Source of the DNA: Sparassis latifolia | Taxonomy: Eukaryota > Basidiomycota > Agaricomycetes > Polyporales > Sparassidaceae | Assembly (NCBI GenBank): GCA_018466975.1 | Contig: JAENRS010000016.1 | Location: 124,001-188,000, forward strand | Reading direction: 5' to 3' | Length of the DNA stretch: 64,000 bases | In this document: one piece after another, positions 12,847 through 23,530 of the stretch | How positions within the stretch are numbered: the stretch's first letter is position 1 | How the letters are laid out: each line of letters opens with the position of its first letter | Translations under genes and position numbers: made by a program | Notes under the pieces: model-generated | The model's input: the letters and a program-made list of their open reading frames with translations, nothing else | What the model was told of the DNA's origin: nothing | Databases searched by the model: none

Positions 12847-13267
12847 CTGACGCCAGCAAGAGGATGCCGACTGATCTCCGAGCAGGGGAACAACCCTGTC
12901 CAGCAGTATCAGTGTCCTGGAAACTTTAACAGACACAACAGCATCTTGTCAGCTCGAATGAGTGTGTCGCTGGGAGGTATGTGTCAGACCTATCAAACAA
13001 GACATACCACTTGTCTGGCCCTGTACCCCGCATTACCTGGGCTCTGAGAGACCGACATACTGAGGAGCGCAGAACCTGAACCAGGAATTCTGCAAACCTC
13101 TCTGTCGAAAGCTTGTGCAGCAGAGCAGGGAAGTGGGCCCGGACGTATTTCAAAGTCGCGCCGACGCCCGCCAACCCGTTTGCGGCGGCGCCATGCTGAA
13201 CGAAAGCACTTGCACAAGCACTGTGTTCGATGATCGCAGCGCACTACGCAAGTTTCTCGCACATACA
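12847..13267. repeat. Diverged direct repeat, copy 2
   Basis: Copy 2 of the duplication described for 12050-12490, in the same orientation. The match continues through the AAACCTCTCTGTCGAAAGC block and fades near the GATCGCAG stretch at about 13235. The two copies are clearly related but not recent. Confidence 0.8.
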
Positions 13268-16200
13268 GCGCGCGCCTACCGACGCGGCCGCCGGAATAGC
13301 AGACCCCGCACAAACGCGGGGAGCGCGGTGGATGGCCGCGCGGGGGCAGTGGGCGCTAATCCGAGGACAGACGGCATTTCGAACAGGGACGCCACAGGAG
13401 CGCACGGTATGGGTGAGAACGTGGCACGTCGCATCGAGCATGTCGGGCCCAAGTGCCAGCGCTCCTTATATACCGCAGAAGATGCCGCTGACGTTGGCGT
13501 TTGACGTTGATATCCGGGATGGGAGGATCACGAACCTGCGATGCCCCCTATGAGGACGAGGGCATACCATATCATATCAGATACACGTCCGACGAAACAA
13601 ACGGCAGAAGATGATCAAACGCACCACGGCGGCCTTGTACAAGAAGCTCCATGGAGCTTCGTAGGCGCGGTTGAATAAACTTCTGCGCTCATGTAATTCC
13701 GAGAGGATGTGTAACGAGCGTCACCCCGCACTGAAGCACGGTAAATGAATGCGGGCATCGACTCCGCACGGCGCCGCGCAGGCCTTATTGCGGGGGAGGA
13801 GGCGCCGTCTCCACAGCGCGTGCCGCAGGCGCACGCCATAACTGGAGTGGGACTTCCTGGACGCGGGTACCGCATCCACGCCACACTCAGCCAGAGCTCC
13901 TCCTAGCCAGATCTTAGGCATGCGCGCTGCCGCGCTGCATTAATAGATACCAGGCCGCGGCACCCTGCGCCTCCCCTGCCGCCTCGTGTGCTCGTCCAAG
14001 TAAATTATAAATGGGTGTCGTCGCGCCATGGGGTGGCGAGGCGTCTCTGGCAGGGGAGGTGTGGGGTAGCTGCAGGGCTTCAGGAAATCAGACGGGTTCG
14101 CGGTCAATCAGGCTTACGAGGACGTGCGGTAGGGGGTGGATCGAGATGCGAGTGCGAGTATCGAGATAATCTTTGGGCTTCTGTGCCACCCTGCGATGTG
14201 TGCAGTACAGCGCTGGAGCACGCACATGCGTGGGTGGGTCACAGGGACACGCAGTGCAAAAAGTGGGCCGTAGAGGGCAAGCTCAGACGTGGCGTTGTTA
14301 CGGTAGTGTTACGGCACCCCGGTGCCACCTTGGTCATCGAATGCACTGGGGCATGAGATTTGAGACTAGGAACCGGTCGCACCCAACCAGACAGCATTAG
14401 AGAGAATATCGTGAGTCACGGTCAGGACGCGCGCCGCCACACACGCCTCCCCGCAGAGTGAGCGCGCTCGTGTTACGATCGAGCACATGGCCGTGGGCTC
14501 GAGACAAGCAGCAGAAGGCACCGGCCTGAGAACGCCACGCGCGAGCGACGTCGAAGTCGAAGCGACACACAGAACGACCTGGACTCGATTCGAATTGATC
14601 TCTCAGAGTGACAGCTCCGGTGCCTCGCCAAGTGGAGCTCCACCGCACAACTAGTGTTCTGGACGAACGTCGTGTCAAGCTGCAGGGCGTGCCGGTCAGG
14701 CAGCGAGTGTTCTGGCTCAGAAACGTACGGCATGCGCGACGCTGAGCTAAAACAAAGCTCGATCTGCGTAACGTTATGCTTGCACGGGATCGATGACGAT
14801 GTGGCAGAAGACAATCCGCGGTAAATTACCGCGATTCGAAGAGAGCGGCCGATGGCACAGGGAGAGCGGTAAGCGGCAGCGAAGGATCTATCGCATCGGG
14901 CGAGTCAGATGGGGGCACTCACCAGGTCGACGCACGTCGTGCAGCACATTCATCCACTTTCGTTCAGCCACTGTCAATGGCTGGGTGACGTCACCGTGCC
15001 TCGACCGGGCCCGTCAGCTACCGCTCTCAGGAAAGCTTGGCGGACAAAGAACGCAGAAGCTCCCTTGAGATCGCACACAATTAATCCTAGCTACCCCACT
15101 GGTCATCTCGTCACATGCGCCTCTCAATTATTGTTGGCTCAGCCGCCCAACGCTGACTAGGACTCCTGCAGAGCCCAGAGCCCGCACGCGCTCTGTGGCT
15201 GCGATACTAATTGTAGAGAAGGCATGGAGAGACACCCGGATCGCCTTCTGCATACAATACCACGATCTAGGGGCCCAACAGCTGCAGACGCCCTCCATCG
15301 GCGGGTGGAAACACGGAGACGGACGGAGCATCGCAAGTCTCGCAGCCACCGTATATATGTAGGCAGGCTCGACGTACCACCAGAATGCCGCTGCCATAAG
15401 ATCGCCGGACGAATGACCTGTCAACTGACCGCGCGCCCTTCCACTTCGAGCCACGATGGGGAGGCCGCACACGAGTAGGGCTCTCCCCATTCCGCATCCT
15501 CCATAAGTTGGCATTAATCGCACGAAACCGGCCTGAACGAGCATAGCGGCGAGCGTACGGGGCACCACGAGGAGCGATCGCGTGGACGAACTCCAGTTAC
15601 GATATACAATATACAATATACAGTGACGACGCGCGGAGGAAGATGACCAAAAAAACATGTTGAACAAACTCCCCATCCAATACGAGCAAGCCCGGCTCGC
15701 CCGAGCACCCCGCCACTAGCTAGCGTGCACATGTCCGCGGGCGAACGGCGGCCCATCGACCCTGAGCGTTCATACGTACAGCTAACACCAGCGATCCCGC
15801 GCCCCGCCTGGAGCCCCCACCGCCCGCCGCGAGGGCTGTGTGCGCAGCGCCGCCCGCCCGCCGCGTCCCCGGCCCAGCCCCGCCCAGCGCGGAAATCCCT
15901 CCTCGGACTCGGGCGCCGCGGCCCGGCGTCCGTCCGCGATCGGCGTTCGTGACGCGCCCCCCTTCGCGCGGGCAGGGTCGGGAGGCAGCTGCGCGTACGG
16001 CGGAGGAGGGGAGACCTCCATGTACCTCACACCTAGGCACCGCCTAGTACACTCAACGTCACTGCATTCAATTCGCACTCACCTGAGCCTCGAACTAGTC
16101 GCTATATTCAACGATAGAATCCATAGACTCAATCCCACACGCAGCGAATATACATTCTCAACGCAATTAATGTCATGCAATGCAACGTCTCGAGAGAGCT

Positions 16201-16984
16201 ATTATTACAACCGCCATCGATCAGACAGACGCTACGAATCATAGTCAGGTACGGGAAACGAGCTAATGTCACAAGGATTCTCCAACGTCAACCCAATGTC
16301 TGAGATCTGAAGAGAGAGAAAGAAACGGAAGGGAGAAAAAAGGAGAGGACAGATCGGAAAGTAGCGTAAAGCCGAACTAGAAGTCCACGGGTAAGGTATG
16401 CAGCGACGCGACAGGGAGGTATGTGTACATGCGAACGATAATCGATAACTGGGGATAGCATTGGCAAGGCGATGCGGGACCGACCACTCACGACACCAGA
16501 CACCGAAGAAAAACGGAGACGGAACGGGAGCGAGCGAGAACGGGACGGACGGGCGGGCGGGCGCTGTTGTACATATTTACAGGGTGGTGGTACACGAGAG
16601 GCGGAGGGCGGCAGGCGGGAGTACGATATGCACATTTTAGACGCGGGCGGCGGGCGGGGCGTGCGGCGTAGAGTAACGATGTGGGAGAGACCGGTCCGAC
16701 GGATACAGACGCGAGACGACGTGGCGTGCGTGCGCGACAATGCGAGGTGATGCGAGAGCGGATGCGTGATGTGTGGGACGAGGAGACGAGGACGTGTATG
16801 GACGAGGAGGTGAATAAGTGTATTGCGCGTCGTGATGGCGTGAGGATATGGCGTCGGGTGGTATCATAAACAGGGTATGCGTGCCGCGTGCGCGGCGAAG
16901 GAGACAAGAGCGAGCGAACGAGTAAGCGTGTCGTGCGAGGCGATGAGTGCATGGGAGACCGAAATGGACACGGAGACGAATAGC

Positions 16985-18785
16985 CTAAGCAGGTACGTCC
17001 TTGCCGGGGAAGAGGAACAGCCTCTTCAAGGGCTGAATCACCTCGACCTCGACCTCGACCTCGCGTTCGACGCCGTCGACCACTCGCTTCTCGATGCGCT
17101 TCTCCATCTTCGGCAGCTGGAGGATAGGGTACGTCAAGGTATCCGCATTATAGCTCCACGACCGCACTGCACAACACAATCAGCTCGCGCACACGTCAAC
17201 AAAACGGAAACGACTCACTCGGCGGCTGGCGCTTCCGCGCCGGCGATGGCGACGCCCGCGCGCGGCGAGCAGTCTCCTCCTCGTCGTCCACGGCGCTCTG
17301 GCTGTCCGCAGTGTCGAAGCTCGCGTCGCTATTCTGCCGGCTGAGCGGGCTGCGCTTCATCGTGCGCGCCGCGACACCTGGGTACCCGTAGCTGCCGTAG
17401 CTGCTGGGCGCCTCGCTGCTGCTAGACACGGTCAGGTTCGACGCCGTGCGCGACATCTTCACGTTCGGGACGAGAAGGCGGCCTTCGGCGCCGGGCATGA
17501 CGAGGGGGAACTCGCGCCGGCGCACCGACGACGACGAGGCGGGGAGTGACCGCACAGAGCCGTTGGGGCTCGCAGAGGCGTGCGCCATGGTGCCGCGCGA
17601 GTCGGTGCGGCGGACAAAGTTCATCGGGTACTTCGCATACAGCTCCTCCGCCGTGGACTGCGTGCGCGGTGGCGGGGGCGCCGGGAGCGACGCCGAGGAC
17701 GGCTTCTTCACGTAGTCGTCGGGCGACCCCGACATCGTCGAGAACACGCCGCGCGAGCGGTGGGAGCTCGCGACGAAGGACTTGTACGCCTTCGGGCCGT
17801 CCTCGTCCTCGATGCGCACCGGCGTGTCGGAGGGCGCGGCGAAGCTGTACACGCTCGCGCGCCACGCGTTCGAGCCGTCGGTCCAGCCGGGAATGGGCTT
17901 GCGCGGCGGCGGGACGCTCCAGGACGGCAGGTTCTGCTTGGGCTGGCAGAGCGCGGCCTTGATGCGGCGCGCGGCCATCATGACGCCGGACTGGTAGTCG
18001 TTCGAGGAGACGGAGGCCTCCGAAGAGGTGCTCTCCGCGCGCAAGAGTGGTGGAGGCGGCGGCAACGGCGGGAGGTCGTAGACGGCTTGCAGTCTTGCGT
18101 AATTCTCGGGAACGGGGTATGCGGGTGGCGAAGGGTTGTTGTCGACGGACTCTGGGGGAGAGCACGCGATCGACGAGCGAGAGTCGAGCGAGCCGCCGCT
18201 GGCGGAGTCGCTCTCGTCTGGCAGAGAGAATTCAGAGTAGGAGTTATGGGGAACCGGGGGAAGGGTCGGCGAGAGACATCGGTCTGGGTGATAGTCGATG
18301 TCGAGTGCGCCATGGTTAGACTGGAGGTCGGCGAGGCGACACTCGTCGGAGCAGTAGAGAGGAATGGGGGACTGGTCGATAATTGTGCGGTGACGGACGG
18401 GGCCAGTGCGCGTAGGGGCTGGTGCTGGTGCTGGTGGAGCAGCTGCGGTAGGAGAGGGGGGCTTCTTTGCGGCGTCCCTGTCGGAGCGTCTGATAGTGCC
18501 GTTGGGCTTGACACGACCTGTGCCGTGTACGAGGCCGCCGCCCTTGGCGCGAATGGTGCCGGTCTTGTTGCGAGTGAGGCGAACGTTGGTGTCCGCGTCC
18601 TGCATTTTAGGCTCTGGGGAGTGTGTGAGAAACGCGGGGAAAGATGCGCAGAAAGGGGACGAACCTGATGTGGGCGAGCTGGGTAGCGGTGGTGGTTGTG
18701 GCGGTTGGATTGGGACGTGGATGCGCTTGGGGACGATCTGCCTTGAGCAGACGGGGCACCATGTTGTGTCGAAGTCGAGATCCAT
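16985..18785 (-). CDS. Ecl1-like life-span regulatory factor, zinc-binding, long form
   Basis: Probable nuclear zinc-binding regulator related to the fission-yeast Ecl1 family, which extends chronological life span. The start ATG at 18785 gives MDLDFDTTWCPVCSRQIVPK; the CPVC pair and a later LYCSDECRLADLQ form the family's Cys motif. Exons are 18785-18665, 18613-17219 and 17166-16985, with introns of 51 and 52 nt; the sum is a multiple of three and predicts 565 residues. The first intron is a multiple of three, so an unspliced frame also stays open. The rest is a Ser/Pro-rich, probably disordered tail with short conserved-looking patches (RIKAALCQPK, YAKYPMNFVRR). The C terminus carries an acidic EVEVEVEV run followed by KRLFLFPGKDVPA. 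Yeast members are only about 80-100 residues. The upstream TATA box supports this start over an upstream in-frame ATG at 19025. Confidence 0.8.
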
Positions 18786-18889
18786 GAGAGGGAGAGGCCT
18801 GATGCCGGAACCCTGAGGGTGGGAGGGCGGAAGAGGCGTTGGAAAACAAAGGCGGAAGCGCTGGGGGGAGATGGAGAGGGAGCGTTGTC

Positions 18890-18896
18890 TATATAA
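18890..18896 (-). promoter_or_regulatory. TATA box of the Ecl1-like gene
   Basis: tatataa on the plus strand (TTATATA on the minus strand) lies 105-111 nt upstream of the ATG at 18785. It favours that ATG, because the alternative in-frame ATG at 19025 would lie upstream of the box. Confidence 0.5.
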
Positions 18897-21800
18897 CGGG
18901 CCCGCGGATAGCGGGCAAGGGCGTGACCATATCCGGGATGTTTTCGACAGGCAGACCGCTTTTCCGCACCGGGACGGCCTTGTTCCCACGCACCGTGTTT
19001 TCCAGACGTCATGCGCGTGCTCCATTCCCAGCCCGTCCCCATTGGCCGCCTAGTCCCCGGCCCCCCTTCGCCACTTCCCGGCCCAATCACCGCGCGCCCA
19101 GACCGCCGTTGCCACACAACCCTCTTTTTTTTATTCCATTTTCTGCATCGGGCAACTCGAGTCCAACCAATTCCATGACGCCTGCTGCGCTCCAATCAAA
19201 TGCTACCCCCTCCCCCGGCTCGTCCGCCCCCTCCGCCGTGTGCACTGGTCCTCCCAACTTCCACTCTCCTCCCTGTCATTTCCACCTCATTAATTTCCAG
19301 TCTCCCATCGTGCTCAGAGCCTGGTCATCTGCCCCGACAGGCCTCCCGCCCTCCCGCTTCCCTGCGGGCTCATATCGGATAATCCATCTATTCAGCCCCG
19401 GATTTTCTCCCCCGCCGCCTGCCAAACAGGCGCTGCGCGCGCTCGGCAGCTTCCATGGGCGTGTGCCTATCGACAATCTGCGCAATCTGTGGCCCGATTG
19501 GATCAGTATCTGTTTCCCCGCCCGCCACGGTCCTGCCCGACTTCCCGCCCCGGACTGATTGCCTTTGCCGCCCGCTTCCTCGTCTTCCCGGGCTCTGTCT
19601 GCTCTGCCCCTGCTGCGCCCCGCTGTCCACCTGCACTCCGTCGTCGCCCACAGCACCGCCTGCACGCTCCCACAGCGTTGGTCGCTCGGCGTCGTTATCG
19701 CCCCATCTCACGTCTCTCCTTTGGCGCCACCGCTGCTTAATCGCCATCTCCATCCATCGTCCATCATCGGGTCCATCTATCGAGACCACACCCATATGGT
19801 TCCGACCACCGTTCCTCGCTCGCGCTGCACTCGCCTCCGTCCTCTCATCTCCGTCCTTCATCCCTCCATCATTATCCTGACTGTCTGCCATCCGGGCTCG
19901 GATCCTACCCCGGATCCGAGCCCCTCCATGATCCACTTATCGCTCGTCGCCCCGCTTTACTTACCTCTTCATTTCTCCGTCATTATTTGATGTGTACACC
20001 GTACGTACCCCACCCGCATGTCGTGCATCACTTATGTCCGCGTACATACTGTGCCATACCACATCTTACCTTATACCTTATGCTTCGCCCGTTGCCCTCT
20101 GCCCGAGCCTCCATCATGGCGCCGCCGCGTTATCAGGCGTGTGCGCTGCAGACACGCGTCTGCCACGCTACGATATTGCATATGCGGATCCCATGGCGTC
20201 TCCAGCTGAATCCGTCGCCCTCAGCAGCCCAAGCTCGCTATACTCGTCGCCGCGCAGCCGGTCGCCACCCGGGCGCGCTAATTCCGGCCACCCGTCCGTG
20301 CATCGCACACCGCGCGTTCCTATCTGCGACCGGGCTGGATATTGCATGGGACGCCGGCGCACCCCCCCAATTTGAATCTGATGCGCATCGCCATCTGATT
20401 ATTTTCCCGTCGCGTGCGGGCGAGAGTGAGACGCGGTCACACAACACACTAACGGGTTCACACCCTCGCACGAAGTATTGCTGCGAAAACACTATTATTT
20501 TTTTTTGCGTTTTCCCCACCAAACCGCGCCTGATTCCTAACTTCTTCCACCGCGGATTCATCTTGAAGCCCACGTCGATGCGAAGGTGTCCCGAGACCAG
20601 CCATGGGCATTGGATCGCGCGCCGTTCAGCCGGATCGTCGCAAGCACGCTCTTGAGACCGGCGTGTCCTTGTCCTGCTCTTGTCCGAGAGACGGATTGGC
20701 AAGCAAATTAGAAAATCACAGCGCGATCGCGCTCTCAAAGTGTGTCCGCGGAAGGACAAACCGCGCAAATTTGCTAGGTCGAGTGACCGCGCCGCAAAAG
20801 CTTCCGCCGCGCGCCGCCCGATCCGGCCACCCGCCCCTCGCAGCGCAAAAGGGGATCTCCAACAACTTGAGGGTCTAACAAGGCGGCCAAAACAAGGCGC
20901 GTGCCCTCCACCACCTAATGTGCGCGCCGAGATGACCGAGCAGCACGTAGGTCCTCGCCGCCGCGGATTCTGAATCTCGCCCCAATCTCGTCGGGTGCTC
21001 CTCCTTTGAACCTGCGAGGCGCGCCTGCGCCGGACCGCGTCGCCCGCGGGGGTCCGTCGGGGTGCGACCGTCGCATCGCGCGCGGAGACCGAGGAATCCG
21101 CGTTCTTTCTGCAGTGACTTACTACAGCGTACCTGCAAAATAAGCTCGCTGCAGCCAGTCGGGTCGCGCGTCGCGCTGTGTCGCTTGTGAGTAGTCGCGA
21201 CGCAGTGGATGATGACCGACGCGATCGCACTGCGGTGGCGGAGACCGGACGTATTTGAGGTCGGCCAGGGTGCTCAGCGCTCAGGGTTCAGCGCTGGGCT
21301 CGAGGGTGTCTTCTGACAGAGGGCAAGAGGAACTTTTTTCTTTCGAGGACTTCGTACGTGCTACGAGTAAACGCCTCCTTGGGCGAGCGCGCCCCCGACC
21401 TCGCTGCCATCTCGCAGTGCTTCGTCCGCGGTCGGCATCCTGAGTGCTTAGAGCAATTGCGCGCCGACAAGTGGATATCCAAAATTGCAATCTCCCAGGC
21501 GCCAGATCTGTAGCATCCGGCTGGTGGTTTGTACATAAAGATTGCGAGCCAGAGGGTAAAAGGCTAAACGATTCGGGAGCGCGTCGTGTCTGATCACGCT
21601 GGTCTCGAGCGGGCGGTGGGGCGTCGCCGAGCGCGAGGGTGTTTTCGTGCGCTGGTGCGTCGAAAGAACGCCGTAGCGTCTCTGCCAGCCAGCTGCGTGG
21701 CGGAGGAAGTGCAGAAGACGAGCAGAAGTCGTGCTTATCTCTGCGTTCGCGTTCGACCTTGGAAGACACGGTCGCAGGAAGCTGGCTATGGTGTGAAGTT

Positions 21801-22993
21801 CTGGGCGATTTGGGCAGCGCGCGTCACCATCCTTTGGGATAGGCTCGGTAGATGCTGCTCTTCGCGAAGAGAGGCGAACTGTGTCTCCAAGGCAAGTCTA
21901 ACGCCGCATTTGTCGATATACCGCCACGTTCGCTGTGCGCACGGTCCTGCGCATCAGTGCGGCGATTCCGCATATTCGTACGTCCATTTTGTCAAACCAA
22001 GTTTCGGTTCTGATTGTCCCAGTGAGGTCACAGCCCGGGTAAGAAGCTGGCTTGCATTCGTACGTACGCGAACATGTCTGAGACTCGCTTAACCTACCGG
22101 TTTTTAAGATTACCTCTGCTCAGCCATCCCCAGCCAACCACCAAATAGCGTCACCGCAGATCGCGTACCGAAGCGCGCAAATATAGCCCGGAGATTTGTC
22201 AAACCTTGTCAGGCCACGGAACGGAAGTGGTCTGTGCGTACGGTGTGTACGCGCATCATTTGTCAAAGAGTCTATCAGTTGACCGAAGCCCTATTATATG
22301 CCCGGGTGCTTGCGCGGCGTCGACGTCGGTGCCTCTAAATCTCTGCCCCCTTACTGGTGCTCAGTGCGGAGTCCGGTGCGACGCCCCTGCTGCGTGGCCA
22401 GTCACCCAGATCCCGGTGAGAGCATCACCGGGTGCACCCAATGCTCGTCTGTACGGTGCAGATCGTCGAAAGCGAGCAAGGACACAGTAACGCGCGGCCA
22501 GGCCCCGGGTAGGCCTGGTGTGCGGCCCGTTGTGCCCTCTCTGCACCAAGCACGGTGTTGACGCGGGGGCGTGCTCCTGAATTCGAATGGATTCATCCAA
22601 CGAGGGTACCGATAGCAGACCGTGACGATATGACGCGCGAGGGAGGTAAGCAGTTAGTTGCTCATGCCCATGCCTTCCGGATACTGCTATCTAATCTCTA
22701 GTCCGAGGCCTGCTTCGGAAGGCACGTCGGCGTGCTTCATCGCATTCAATACATGTATGTGACACACATGTACTCCTGTGAACATGCTGGCTATGACACT
22801 GATCATCCAAACGCGTCGCGACTCATCATGCAGACCCCCTTGGCACGCAATCTCCCTCGTCTGCAATCTCGACTTGTGTGCCACAAGCGCGCCGTGTGAG
22901 TCGGGACGAAAGTGTTGATCGGCGTCCGCCGTCCCTCCGTCCGACGCCACGATCACGCACAGCGGATGTGGATCGTGATCGCGGCCGCGAACG

Positions 22994-23055
22994 CAATCAC
23001 CCCGTCTTCCTCTTCTTGTCGCGGCTGCTACAGCAAAGGGAGAACGGGGTGATTG
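22994..23055. repeat. Perfect 12-bp inverted repeat with 38-bp spacer
   Basis: CAATCACCCCGT at 22994-23005 is the exact reverse complement of ACGGGGTGATTG at 23044-23055. It could form a hairpin or be the ends of a tiny element. No function is evident. Confidence 0.5.
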
Positions 23056-23190
23056 AGTTGGCTGTTCTCTCGATGGAGCATACACTTGCTACGCCCGGAC
23101 AAGGCGTGATCCCGCATCAGCAGCGCTCACACTGCTACTCGTTACACTCCTGGAGTCATCACTCACTGCCCATGGGGAACCAATTACATG

Positions 23191-23530
23191 CATCGCATCA
23201 TCAATCACAATTGGTCGCAGCACAGTGCGGGGCACGCATCTGAGAGTGTCGTGTTTATTGGTAGACACGACTATCGCAAGCAGGCCTTTCCCCCCACGTC
23301 GCAGCCAATAGCCTCCCGAGTCTCGACCCTGCTATCCCACTCGCAATTGGCCCTGCAGCTCTTCGCATCATCAGTTGCAATTGGTCGTAGTGCAATGCGG
23401 GGCACGCCTCTGAGAGTGCGCCTAACCTCTGGCAGATTCAACTGCCGCAAGCAGGCCTTTCCCCCCACGTCACAGCCAATAGCCTCCCGAGTCTCGATCA
23501 CGCTATCCCACTCGCCATTGGCCCCGCAGC
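23191..23530. repeat. Two-copy tandem repeat, 170-bp unit
   Basis: The unit starting near CATCGCATCATCA at 23191 recurs at 23361 (CTTCGCATCATCA). Landmarks keep a 170-base offset throughout, for example TTGGTCGCAG at 23211 against TTGGTCGTAG at 23381, and AATTGGCCCTGCAG-like blocks at 23343 and 23513. The block CAAGCAGGCCTTTCCCCCCA is identical in both. The copies are clearly related with scattered substitutions. Non-coding. Confidence 0.85.

Larger units (their letters stand above)
9268..16984. other. Gene-poor 7.7-kb region
   Basis: I could not support any gene here. The open frames are short, lie on both strands and lack family character. The region holds a cluster of three ACGCGT hexamers (9526-9572), a diverged direct duplication (12050-12490 and 12847-13267), a short ATACAAT microsatellite (about 15600-15622), a tRNA-like box A/box B pair (about 11694-11760) and a very GC-rich patch near 15780-16010. 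The last 700 bases lie directly downstream of the Ecl1-like gene and may include its 3' UTR. Degenerate transposon sequence is possible but I recognised no protein motif. Confidence 0.5.

Noticed and set aside
17422..19195. Long frames of 247, 362 and 405 codons on both strands around the Ecl1-like gene
   Set aside because: Shadow frames of a GC-rich coding region; only the frame with CPVC and YCSDEC motifs joins across introns.
20238..21230. 330-codon minus-strand open frame
   Set aside because: Arg/Ser/Ala-rich composition driven by GC-rich sequence, no domain, equally long frames overlap on other frames.
23191..23530. CRISPR-like array
   Set aside because: Only two long tandem units with no short repeat/spacer pattern, in a eukaryotic genome.
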